Assembly: GCA_003971905.1 (NCBI GenBank)
Contig: RSEE01000025.1
Span: 186,001 to 250,000, forward strand
DNA from: Moniliella sp. 'wahieum'
Taxonomy: Eukaryota; Basidiomycota; Moniliellomycetes; Moniliellales; Moniliellaceae
Direction: 5' to 3'
DNA length: 64,000 nucleotides
Under the pieces are notes generated by a model, which worked only from the letters and a program-made list of their open reading frames with translations, searched no databases and was not told where the DNA came from. The position numbers were made by a program, and so were the translations under genes. The first letter of the stretch is position 1; every line of letters starts with the position of its first letter. This document shows, in pieces, positions 36,501 through 47,866 of this stretch.

Positions 36501-38029
36501 CCCAGATCCACCTTACCCAATCATCTGTTTATCTGCCTCCTCCTGCCCCCGCACAGGGTCCCACTCACTCCCAGCTCCAACCTGCTACACCCTCCTCAGG
36601 CGCGACGCGCATCCACCCTTCCCGATCCGGCCTGTTGCAACGCCTCAATGGTTCGGCCTTGGCACATTCTACTTCATCAGGCAGCTTACCTTCGGCCTTT
36701 GGATTTGGTCGTTCTCCCACCCCGCAACACCCCTCCGTCCTGATTCCCGATGGAGGGGACCGCGTGCCATCTCCTTCCTACCCTACCACCGGCTTACCGG
36801 GCCTGGAAGGTCTCGCACCTCCCCCACCTTCCCTCAGCAATGCCAACCCCCCACCTGGGCCTGGGAAGAAATTTTGGTGGCCCAAGCAGTCCCGCGCCTC
36901 GACAGCATCGACAGGAACCTCGCTGATCTCTGCCCCACTTGCTTCAAACGGAGGGACCGGAGTAGGGTTTTCCAGCGCCCTTCTGCCTCGACTTTGTCGT
37001 CGGTGCACCACGTCCATACCCCGTCAGTCCAGTCGGGTGCGCCGTCGATTAAATCAGGTGTGCCGTCGCTCGGCTTATCGGAATCGACCACGTTTACCAG
37101 TCGCGGATCTGGACAGGAGCATACCCTGGTCCCATTCAATGTGTTGCGTCCGACGCGGTGCATGGGATGTGGGAAGAACATGTGGGGTGTGAGTGAGGCG
37201 CGGTGCACGGGGTGTGGAGGGGTGGTACACCTACGGTGTAAGGAAATGCTGCCGCCGTATTCCTGCGAGCGTGAACACCGCAAGGTGTGCAAGGAACCGT
37301 TGGGTGGATCGATGTTCGGTTCAGAATTAGTGGAGCAATGTGCACTGGAGATGCGGCAAGTGCCATTGGTGGTGGAGAAGTGCATTGAAGCTGTGGAGAT
37401 GAACGGTGAGTCGCTTTCCTCTTCAATCGATGTGCCTGCTTACTGACTCATTTTGTGCAGGCATGGACTTTGAGGGCATTTACCGCAAATCCGGCGGAAC
37501 GAGCTCGGCAAAGGAGATCACCACGCTCTTTGAACGTGGGAACCGTTTGATCTTGACGATTCGGAACGCTTTAACGACATTGGGGCAGTGACGAGCGTGC
37601 TGAAGAACTACTTCCGCAACCTTCCTACGCCATTGATGACCTACGCCCTGCACGACAACTGGCTCGGCCTCTTCGGCCCGACACCTGGATCTGGGCCTCG
37701 AGGAGAGGCGGAGGAAGGCACCGACTTAGGACTGGGGTCGGAGGGCGGGGGGCAGAGGAGCAGAGGGCAGAAGAGTTCCGTTCGTTGCTCCGTCGGCTCC
37801 CTTTGGCCCACTTCACCACCCTTCGTTATCTCGTCTTTCACTTGTTCCACGTCCAAGCGCGGCGGATCAGAACCGCATGACAGCGCGCAACCTAGGAATG
37901 GTATTCGGACCGACGCTGATGCGCTCTCCAGACCCCGACGCCTCGAAGGAACTGACCGAGATGGGGCCGAAGGCGCGGGTCGTCGAATACTGCATCACCC
38001 ACCCAGAATTGTTTGACGAGATCGAGTAA
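33552..38029 (+). CDS. LIM-LIM-coiled coil-C1-RhoGAP protein (Rga-type)
   Basis: A Rho/Cdc42 GTPase-activating protein for polarity and septation. The start MAAAAMPIPATP at 33552 has Kozak CCCATGG. LIM1: CGGCHQPIEP...YWHRSCFACGRC. LIM2: CTGCTYTC...EDAYHATCFSCRAC, then GIYCMPCH; its second CxxC is readable only in another frame (two compensating indels at about 33838 and 33872). A long Ser/Pro linker follows. A coiled coil lies at about 36330-36500 (LVAERVALEQ, LQNEALSLTQKNEELSDAVA). A C1 zinc domain at about 37140-37300 reads CMGCGKNMWG...CTGCGGVVHLRC. The RhoGAP domain starts before the intron at 37406-37460 (GTGAGT...TACTGACT...GTGCAG) and contains FEGIYRKSG (catalytic arginine finger), VLKNYFRNLPTPLMTY and TARNLGMVFGPTLMRSP. 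TAA at 38027-38029. At least eight frame changes; about 1,450 residues. Confidence 0.85.
37406..37460 (+). other. Spliceosomal intron in the RhoGAP domain
   Basis: GTGAGT donor, TACTGACT branch (37441-37448) and TTTTGTGCAG acceptor. Splicing joins EMN-G to MDFEGIYRKSG in frame. Confidence 0.88.
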
Positions 38030-40727
38030 AGCTTTGGGTCTTTTTTTCTGTGACACACGTTCTTTCTGCTCCCTGGTCCTTACCCCTTTTTATTGTATTG
38101 GCGCAGGGGGGAAAGTCTTGATCTGCCGTTTCCTTACTTACGCGCGGAGGCTTTCCCCGCTGTCGCTCGAACCCTGTTGACTGCCTCGCGACCCCCACCT
38201 TGAAGCTTGATGGCCCACCTCAAGGCTAACAAGACTTGCTTGACGTCTTGAACTTGACCCTTGACGACACTATTATGCACATTGGACTTTTCGTCTACCC
38301 TTTCTTACCCAGTAGCCGGCCTATGAGCTTTGAGCGCTGCGCCCTGTTTTTTTTGTCTGGGCCTATTTGTGGGTCCCACCTGGTTACCGTAACCATGCAG
38401 AAAAGACTCCTCTGGTTGTCAGCCGGTCTGGCGCGACGACGGATGCGAGTGCATGTATTTATCTCACCCTTCTCCGTTTGGCACTTGGTCGGAAGTGGGG
38501 AAGGGGCGTGCCCCATTCGTAGTCGAGGTACGATCCCAACAGTAGCATACGGCTATAGGGGCGAGAATCTGAAAAAGCTGGTAAGGGGGGTGAGAATATC
38601 AAAACTGTGGGAGCCCTCTTTTGTCCAGATCTCAAAATAAGCTCAAAAAAGACATATATAGTTCTTCGTCAACGCCGTCAGCATGTCTCTCCCTAGTGGG
38701 CCATCAAACCGAAGGAGACTCAGACAAAACCATGCGAGGGGCCAAATGGGGAACAGGCACAATTGAGAGGTCATCTTGCGCGTGTGCATCTCGAGGCTCG
38801 ATGTGGCTAGCCCCCCCTTTGAAAAAAGAAAGGTTCGTGCATAGTACGCCAAAAATGGCCATTTGGCCCATCTGTGAGGAATAATAGGAAATGAGAGGAG
38901 GAAGGCAAGTGTATAGGGGAAAGAGAGATATGCCAAATTGGGGGCTATAGCGGGGCGAACAGGCAAGAGTGTTACATCAAGTGTAGATGCATGGAACTGT
39001 TGGGTACGAAAAGCCACAAGCCTCAAGTTGGTCGACTAACGAAAACCGTTTAGTTCTTTTGTCCCTACATCTTTCTGCTCTAAGCCTCCATCCCCGCATG
39101 CGCGATCACAGTGGCTCCCATTCCGATTCACTGGCATTGGAGGAGTATATAGGAGTTTAGATCAACAGTGAGCGTACGATAGCAGGCAAAAAGCTACAGT
39201 ATGATCCCAAAACAATGACGTTTATATCCTTAACTTCACTGATGGTGTGCCTGCTGACGGCTGCGCATGGGCCCACCTTTCTTTCTTCCTCATCCATATA
39301 ATGATTTCCTTCCCTCTGCTCTCCCCCTCATCATCGTTCTGGAGAAAAGCTAACGAGCGTTGTGGATGTTGGCATCCTAGCTTTCCTAATACTAGAGAGA
39401 CCCTCTGCGATGCTGGCTGTATAACAAGCCCCTGCCCTCTGTCAAAACGCACATGCGTCTTGCTTTGTGCTCCTATATGAGTAACTGAGTGTTCTGCCCC
39501 CCTTGATATTGATGAGCGCTGATCCCCGCCGTGTCTTCTTTCCACGGACGGCATCCACCGCTTGACTCGATCCCTCGTTCTCCCCAGCGCTTGTGACTTG
39601 TGAACCATGTGAACAACTCTCAGACCAGTTGCTTTTTCCGTCAGTATACTCAGTTGCGTCCATCTGATTGGAGCCAGTGGTTGTGGTTATGGCGCAACAG
39701 TTTCCAATAAGTTTTGCAAACGCACACTTGCCGTCAGTGCCCGTACATGTGGTGAACCTTTTTGTGGCGCGACGGATGAAGAAACGACCCCAAAGGATAG
39801 GGGGCCACCACGGAAGCGGGTTGAGCGTGTTGAACACGTCGAACATTGAACGTTGATGCATTCATGATGATGAGATCCCCCCAAGCCTTCTGTGCATCTG
39901 AATATTGATATGTCAACGAAATGCGATGTGACAAAAGGAATGCCAAATACCGAGTGATATCGATTGGTGGGGGCCTTTCCGAGAGAAAGATTGTGGCAGC
40001 GTAGCAGGAGGTGCGAGACAGAAGGTTGATGAGGACCTTCAGGCGTCAGGTCCTACTCAGTACTCACCTCCGCCTCAACGTTGAGAAGAAGAGAGCAGGG
40101 AGAAAGGGTGAACTCTAATATTTAGTCCATAAGAAAACACTAGTATGTAGGCTCTGCTGCAGCGAAGAATGGGCTGGCCAAACCCCACAGGACTATACTG
40201 CCCAACAGGACAGTGCTGCCACGCCCGGAGTCGGGCGATGTCATGCCATGCAGCGAGAGGGCAGCAGGGGGGCAGTCGGTCACCCATTCGCAACAATATT
40301 AAACAAGACATTTGCATGTATATGGGGCGAGTACTACACTAGACAGGGTAACTCAGGGAGGGTGAAACGAGACTGACATCAAAGTTGGATGGCACAGATA
40401 TCCGTTTGGGCATGGACGAAGCTTGGCACCTTTTCGTTTGACTGTCTCGTCTTCGCATGGCACACATTGTCCATCATGCATCAACATGCATCATGCATCA
40501 TGTTGAACATGCACACACATCCCTCAATCTTATCTCAGATCTCAATACCATACTTGCCAGATATGCATACAACGCTTATAACCGTCGGGCCATTTTGTGG
40601 TTTTGCATATCCAACAAGATATGCTTTTTCTGAGGTTATTTTTTCCTCGCGATGATCTATTGCCCTTTTAGCTCGAGGTTTTTCTTCCCCCTCCTCACCT
40701 TCCCGACACTCTGTCATCTGCCATCAT
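38030..40727. other. Long lower-GC intergenic island
   Basis: 2.7 kb without a gene. ORFs are short and mixed in composition. It contains runs of unique-looking, AT-richer DNA unlike the palindromic-word regions, plus an ATGCATCAACATGCATCATG tract at about 40474-40505. 39600-39880 keeps a minus-strand frame open without a recognisable motif. Confidence 0.5.
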
Positions 40728-40743
40728 TTATCAGATCAGATAA
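40728..40743. promoter_or_regulatory. Overlapping inverted GATA sites (iron-regulator type)
   Basis: The minus strand of 40728-40737 reads GATCTGATAA and the plus strand of 40734-40743 reads GATCAGATAA. Both match the fungal siderophore/iron GATA-repressor consensus (G/A)ATC(T/A)GATAA exactly. They sit 63 bp before the ATG of the FET4-like iron permease. Binding by an Urbs1/Sre1-type repressor is inferred. Confidence 0.65.
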
Positions 40744-40805
40744 CAGCACCACCACTCCGCTTACCACAACCTTAGCGACGGTCTATAGATCTACTATGGC
40801 CCATC

Positions 40806-42889
40806 ATGGACAATATAATAGATTTGTTTCTCTCCAACGCCATCCGTCGTCTGCATCATCACCATCGACCCAAGATGCCCCTCCCGCAACCGCTGCAGCG
40901 TATGGTGCGCCAGCTGCACTTCCAGCGCGATCTCACCATCACCGCACCTACCGTCCATCCTACCACCTTCTCCCCCACATCCCCTACTGAAGGCCCATCC
41001 TCTGACACGGACGAAAATGACGAGGAAGAGCCTCTCTTATGCATCGACCGCGTGCTCAACTGGCTCGTGCATCAATCAGGCTCCCTCCTGGTCTTCGTCT
41101 TGATTCAAGCCATCCTATTGGGCTGGGTCTTTGTTGGGATCCCCTACCACACCCAAACGTGGCAGATCGTGATGGGCAACGGACAAGCAATCTTCTCATA
41201 CGTGTGGGACTCGTTACTTATGCGTCATCAGCTTATGGTCTTCGGGAAAACACGGAGGTCGACTTCGTTACTTCGATCTAGGGCCACGAACAACATCGCC
41301 ATGCTCCGTGAGTGTTTATGCCACGAACGTGTTCGTACGCACCCCCCTGCCTCTCCGAATCCGCGTGGGGATGAGTTCGACATCCAACCGGTCCAACCTG
41401 AGGTGCCCTCGCTGTCCTACTATCCCAACACCTCTTCACCCGCACTTGGCCCCACCCAGCACCACCATCATCAACCCCAACGCCATGTACACTCCCACAC
41501 CCACATCCAAACTGACTCCCTTGACCCCCAGCTCCCCAAGGAATCCCGTATAGGAAAAACGCTCACCTACTTTGCCTTTCTCATCGGCCACATATTCTCC
41601 GTCATCTTGTTCTGGGTCTCCTTCTTCATCTGGATCGGGTTCGGTCCATCGATGCAGTGGAGCAACCTGTGGCAGCTAGACTGGAACACGGCCTTATCGG
41701 CATGGATGATCTTTACGTTTTCGTTCTTGGCCATTGCGCGCGAAGAAAATGGTCGGTACGCTGGCGTGTGTACAGAGGCAATTTTGCGCCTCGACCGACG
41801 GTTGGAGTACCGGTTGAGGGTGCTCACGCAGAATTCCCCCGCTATTCCCGCTGCCGACGGTAGTACCCCCCTCACAGGCAAGCAACTTACCAACAAGGTC
41901 CTTTCGCCTGAGGGTAGCTCGCAGCAATGCCCCTCTTCGGCTGGAGCAAGCAACATGCCGATTTGCACTCTCTTCCACGTGCGAACCTAGTCCAGAAGTG
42001 CATTCAAGTGTACGCCTCGGTTGTAGGCACGCTAGTCGGCATCGCGTTCCTCATCGTGGTACTCATCGTCTGGCTTGCCATTGGTGCCCCCATGAACTTC
42101 TCGACAGATTGGTGGTTGATTATCGGTACCTACGCCGGTTTGGTCGGATTACACGACGGTTTCGTGCTACGGAACATGCAAATGCGGTTGGATGAGTGGG
42201 AGGATCCGTGATTTGAAGATTTGGCCCGGCAGGATGACGTGATGATGGATGCTGTGCGGGAGGCGGGGCTTGCGCCTACGAACATGAAGGAGGAGGGGGG
42301 AATGGTGTCAAAAACCCAACATGACCTGGAAGAGCAAGAGAAGGAAGGGAAAGACACTGTCCCGAATAACAAGGAACTGAAGGAGGAAGATATTGCAACC
42401 CCTCTCTCAACGAACGGAATCGTACTTCCCGAACTCAGCCCTCTAACCTCCACTTTTTCCATCTCCTCGTCCTCACATACGAAAGAAAGACTCTCCTCGC
42501 GGCTCTGGCGATGGACCCGCACGGTATCGGACACGATGCTCTTCCTTTTCGCGCATGAGTGGGCCGTCATTTTGGACCTGCTATTGATCCTTGGGTTGAT
42601 CTGTGGTGCTTCGGCGATGCGCTGGAACATGACGGGTCAGCTGCTGTGCAACATTCCACCCATGACGATCGAAGCCTTCATAATGCAGATCCTGATCACT
42701 GGGCATAGTGGGCTGGATCAAAAGATGCGCAAGAGGCTTACAAGGGCATATGCCAATCGGGTACGGTTGCACCAGATTCTGGACCAAGTGTGTGCGGGAA
42801 GTCCGGTGGAACAGGAGAAGGAGAAGGACAATACGTGCTCCAAAGGTCCTGATGGCCGTGACGGCAAGGGGGAAAGAGAAGCACACTAA
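40806..42889 (+). CDS. Low-affinity iron permease, Fet4-like
   Basis: Plasma-membrane iron(II)/divalent metal transporter family (PF04120). The start MDNIIDLFLSN at 40806 is preferred over the ATG at 40796 because its frame has C-ending codons. The first transmembrane pair is QSGSLLVFVLIQAILLGWVF then TWQIVMGNGQAIFSYVWDSL, the family signature. The second pair lies at about 41560-41740 (AFLIGHIFSVILFWVSFFIW, TALSAWMIFTFSFLAIA). The third lies at about 42005-42180 (YASVVGTLVGIAFLIVVLIV). The fourth lies at about 42560-42700 after a hydrophilic loop (WAVILDLLLILGLICGA). About 690 codons. Frame changes occur near 41235, 41270 and 41925. An in-frame TGA at 42209-42211 separates DEWEDP from FEDLARQDD, with homology continuing in the same frame. 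Confidence 0.82.
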
Positions 42890-45800
42890 CTTGCACCGAC
42901 GCGTAAACGACAACTCTTCATGACCATCCAACATTGACGACGACAACATTAACGATCATGAGCCCAACAAGTCAGTACGGGACCGTCGGACCGTTGCTGG
43001 CTTGAGTCTGCTAGGCACCCAATGATTGCCTTTTTACTGATGAGATCAATGACCTTTTCTCTTTTTTTCTGTGCATGCGCCACTTTAACGTTGTACGTGC
43101 ATAACGCGTAGTAACGCCTTTTGAATGATGACGCGATGACGGTCGACCGACAACCTGTTTTTTTGTTGCTTTTACGGGCGTAACGACTTCCCTGCCTCTT
43201 TTGCTTCAGGCCTCACTTCCTTCTGGCTTTTGATGAGATTGGGGTCTGATTGCACGTTTTATTATGGGATTGAATATTGATTAACACGTGACGGACGCAG
43301 GTGCATTCTTGACTTGGTTTTGTACTTATATAGAAACTCACATGGCAACCAGGGACTTTTGTCCATGCGTGTCCTCCATGAGACATGCATGGCATCATGT
43401 ATCTTTTCTCTGACACTACCGAGCTAAAGTTCCACTGTGGCTATTTGTGATTTCTTCTGGGACTCGTTTGCGGTATATGCTGTGGTATGAAAAAGACACG
43501 TTGCCTGTTGGCATGTGTGGCATTATGCATCAGCGCCCTCAGGCCTCGGCGCCCTCAGCGAATTTGCACCAATGATATTCTTTTTTGCGCATTACGCGGA
43601 GCAGCGGGGCCCACAAAGACACAGGGGAAAGATCTCAGTAACGAGAGGGGCTATAATAGGAATCGAAGGAAACCCTGATGGACATGAGGTTCGTGATGCA
43701 CGATGAGGCATCTTATGTCGGCATTTTGGCCACGACTTCTTGACTTCATCTCTTGTATGGACCCTTGCCGATACCGTAAAGCGACACAATGTATATAGTC
43801 CACAGATCGTATTCGGGCCCGGGTGACGCGGTGACATGAATATAGCCCATGATGGTCGGAGAGGTCCACTAAGAGTGTGTGGAGGGAGGAACGAGTATAT
43901 CTTTTCTGTTCCTTTGTGGCCGTCACCTGCACAGAGGGGGGAATGATAAGATTCAGATGGCAATATAAGTTCTCATAATGTCTCGCTTGAACATCGAGAA
44001 GAGAAAACGAATCAAGCATATTCTCGCTTCTGATATGGAGGAGAGCATTGAGGATGCCGATAATGCTCAGTCATTAAAGTCATTCGTCACTGCATATTGA
44101 ACTCTCCTATCGTCGAAAAGAAGCCTGGCAGAGGCCATTGAAAAAGCTGTGATGGGGTGCATTTGGGGTTTGGGGCTCGCAAGAGAGATGCACTTTTTCG
44201 CTGCGGGACGTAGTCACCTACGCTCTCAGATCTCACTACTACTGATGAGGCTCACCAGCAGGCTCAGCCGCTGAGCCTCGGCAGTGATGCTCATCCACAT
44301 CATCGATCATCCCTCTCATCCCTAGGATCAGAGTCTGGGACCTCCTCATCGATTCTGCCACAGTAGGCCTCAGTCCCTCAGGCTTTCATCGATCATCCTC
44401 CCCCCAGTGCTGGCCCTCTCCGGCTTCAGGGCCTTAGGGGGGGAAAGCTGTGAGTTTAGTGTGCAATCCTCATTTGACCCCGCAGCCGAAGACCTTTACG
44501 CGTATGATACAGGCGGCGTATTAGGCCCTCGTCTTTTGTGCCGTGTGAACAATGTGTGAGCCTTTTGGGACGGATCGCCATGACGCATGATGCATGATGC
44601 ATGATGGCATGGCACGCGTGACATCTGTCGCCTGCCAGAGGCCCAATTGGCCAGCTCTGTGAGACTGTAATCGAGTAATCCCATTGTCTTCATATAACCC
44701 CGCCAAAATGGACCTGATCTAATTATCACAATTTGGCCTGTGCAAGACAAAAGAAAGAAGCATAATAGAGGGCATCGGACCCTATACACCCTTTTTTGTC
44801 TCTCCGCGGTGCTTTCTGCAAGGCCAAGGCAACGCCACAGGTCTCTCATCCATGCCACGCACCGCACATGGCACATCGTTATGTGTATCATGCCACGTCA
44901 CCTCGTCCTCACCACTTTCTCACTGTGTGGCTACTGAAGAACGTAATACGAACGTTTTGAGTATTACGATCAAAACTGATCAGCAGCGGCATACATACGC
45001 CGGATGAGGCTCAGCTCTGATGCGCAGACCGGTCTAAGCGTGGCAGCTTTTCTTTGTCCCTTTGAATGCAACAGTGGCGATCACAGCCACTATTATACAC
45101 ACAGTGATATAATGGTTTACCGTGCATAGGTAGGTCATATAATGGCCGGGGACCGCGCAGATCAGTCAATTCATATTGCACGGCCCCAAAGCAACACGCG
45201 ATGATACTGTATCATCACCAGAAACAACAGAGAACTGGAGCGGGATATGGAGATTAGTACACTCATCCGTTGCAGCCTCCAGACAAGAGCATGTATCTCA
45301 CTTGTATCGCCTTTCTACATTTTGATCATCATCGACATCATCTGCATCAGAGTTACTACATTTTACAGGCATCCCTTGTTTTTTTTTGCCACAACATTAT
45401 TGAAAAACCTGAGACCTATGCGGATATCCACAGCTTAATACTGAGTCGTGCGAACGACGGCTGCCCCAACAGCAGAACTCAGCGCACAGTGGCTCAATCT
45501 CTTACTCTCTGACGAGTTGTTCCTTCCGAGCGCCTGTAATACGGGTGGAAAGAGGGGAGTTGGGCCTTGGGGACCATGCCCGCAATAGGCAGTCCCTTAA
45601 TATCTGGCGGCAAGCTCATTGTTGGCCCGACATGCATGTGTTGAGAGGTTTGTCCACAAAAAGCGTCAACGCTCGGCTGAGCCCAGTGCTTTGAGGCTCA
45701 GCTGGCAGACCAGGGAATGGGGGTAAGAAGGGGGCAAGCGACACAGCGGTGGAGGGCCAGGTGCTTCGTGCAGTCGAGGACAAGACGTCGGAATGACAGG

Positions 45801-46493
45801 CATGGCCCGGGCTATTGTGTAGGGATGCCTTCTGGCGGTGCTGGCTCTGTGACGGCGGTACGAACACAGACGGAGTGCTGTCGGCCGAGGGAACTGAGGG
45901 CATCGATGATCGGTGATGGACCCGCGAACAAGCAGGCCCCGTGCCTGTTGCTTCCCAATCGATCGGTCCAGTCCCACGGGGGCACACCTGATTTGCTGGG
46001 CCGATCACCCGGCATGGGACCGCGCCAGGGCAGTGTTGGCCACCCCGGCATTAGCGGCGGCCAAGACTGGCGTACTGCCTGCCGGGCGGCGGCCAAGGGG
46101 GATGCACTGATGAGGAAATGCCAGCCGCGCTGCACACTGCCGAGCTGCGGGCGGGCGTGGAGGCACAGGGACAGTGTGCGGATGTACCATGCATGCCAGC
46201 GCCTGCCTCTTTGGTATAAGCACGTCCCGTCTCTCTCGCGGCCCTGCGCCGGCACGACACTTCCGACAAGACAAGCACCTTCACCGTCCGGGATACCCAA
46301 CAAGAATAAAACCAGGCGTCTCGGCCGCATCCAGGCGCCTTGCATCCACCCCCGCTCCCACCGCCACACTTCCTCTCCCCAGCACCCTCCCCATCGGGAA
46401 AGCGGAACACCCATCCTCGCACCGTGCCCTCCGTCCCTTGACCGCATCCGCCCTCTCCTTGCCCATCTTTCCCATCCGCCCCCCCTTACCACC
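42890..46493. other. Long intergenic region with dispersed repeats
   Basis: 3.6 kb without a supported gene. 42890-45560 is lower in GC, with CATGATGCATGATGCATGATG at about 44586-44606 and repeat copy C near 45000. 45700-46493 is GC-rich with long open frames on both strands; it is more likely the promoter and 5' UTR of the cyclin gene than coding. Confidence 0.5.
44996..45060 (+). repeat. Dispersed element, partial copy C
   Basis: Matches the 3' part of copies A/B: ACGCCGGATGAG at the left, GACCGGT in the middle, CTTTGTCCC at the right. Between the first two blocks it has a GGCTCAGCTCTGATGCGCA insert relative to copy B. Confidence 0.55.
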
Positions 46494-47866
46494 ATGACTG
46501 CCCCCACCATGGAAGCCCTAGGATTTTCCTCCTCCCAGCTCCGGCGCCACCCTGCCAGCCTGCTCCCCAAGATGGTCCACACGCCCGCCTTGCTCGACCT
46601 CGTCAAGTGCCCCGTGTCAAAAAGCATGGTCGTCTACATCGCACACCAAGCGGCTCACCTTCTTCCCAATCCTCCTGGCGCATCTGGTGTTCCACCCGTC
46701 GACCCCGTCAGCGGCGTCCCAGGCCCTGTGGCCCTTGCCGCTGCCTACGCAGACCCTGCCGGGCGTACAGCGGTAGATGGGCTCCCCAGTCTCGAGTCCT
46801 TTCTGACGTCACTAGTGGAACGGTCAAACGTGCAGGTACCCACCCTGCTCGTACGCTCATTTACCTTGCACGGCTCAAGGCGCGCCTGCCACGGGTGACA
46901 AGGGGCATGCCTTGCACACGGCACCGCGTTCTCCTGGCCGCGCTCATTGTGGCGGCCAAGTACCTCAACGATTCTTCCCCCAAAAAAACAAGCACTGGTG
47001 CCGCTATGCTCAACTCTTCTCTCCACCTGAGGTGGCTTTGATGGAGAAGCAAATGCTGTACCTCTTGGATTACGATCTACGCATTGAAGAGGTCGAACTG
47101 GATCAGCACTTCTCTCCCTTTTTCGCGCTCACTGAGACTCCCGCCCAAATGGGACGAAGGGGGCAATACCTTCGCAGTGTAGAGGCAGGCCAAGAAGTGG
47201 AGCGCTACGCCCGTGCCATGGCAAAGAGGGCCCACCTGCGATCGCTTCCGCCCGATGAAGTGCCTTTTTGGAATGAAGACTCGACCTCGCCAGCCTCACC
47301 GGCATCGAGCACATCTTACCTCTCATCTTCTGAGACGGATTATTTGCCCATTACCTCCACCCTTCTCCATGCAGAGCGCAGTGCCCGTCCTCCTGTGAGG
47401 AAGGAGGGTACATGGCTCGCCAATCCTCCTACGGGTCGATTGCTACCTCCTGCCCTACCTCCCCAGGACTGACAGAGGACCACAGCTCGTCGTCCGGAAC
47501 CTCCCCTACCTTCCACTCTTCTCCCCTCGACGTTCCTCATCACGCTCCTCGTCCCCAAGCCCGTCGCTCCAGTCGATGGGCAACGAATCCTACGGCGCTG
47601 GCGCACTCTCTTTCCACCACCTCCGTTGCCAGTACGGTCTTCTTCTAACAGCTGGACCGAACTGGCCAAGCCCGCGGCAACCTATTACCCTGCTTACCGC
47701 CCACACACCTCGCGCGGTTAAACGGTTGACCTATACCCAAGGCACCAGCACTCACCAACAACTTCTTGCTCAGGCCACGAAACCAGCAACACTGCCTGGT
47801 CAAGCTATTTCCCCCATGGCACTTCCCCAACCAGCGGTTCAAGCACGTATGCGTGGACCGATGTAA
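46494..47866 (+). CDS. Pcl1/2-type cyclin (Pho85-class CDK partner)
   Basis: Regulatory subunit for a Pho85-type CDK. The start is the ATG in ACCACCATGACTGCC at 46494. The cyclin box reads [14 protein letters not shown], then [40 protein letters not shown] and [20 protein letters not shown], with [12 protein letters not shown] closing the fold. The CTRHR...[11 protein letters not shown] motif is characteristic of this cyclin group. The C-terminal ~200 residues are Ser/Pro-rich. Frame changes occur at about 46850, at the A7 run near 46985 (AAAAAAAC; should be 5 or 8 A), and near 47450 and 47600. The end is uncertain: 47866 follows the protein-like frame, with an alternative stop at 47648. Confidence 0.85.

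Noticed and set aside
39442-39861. 139-residue minus ORF in the 38-40.7 kb island as a fourth full element copy
   Set aside because: Only vague similarity to copies A and B; no shared blocks comparable to CGAGGATACTATGCCA.
45717-46898. Long plus ORF starting 780 bp before the cyclin, and the long minus ORF opposite
   Set aside because: The region before 46494 has GC-rich promoter-like composition and no homology; the cyclin begins at the ATG in good context at 46494.
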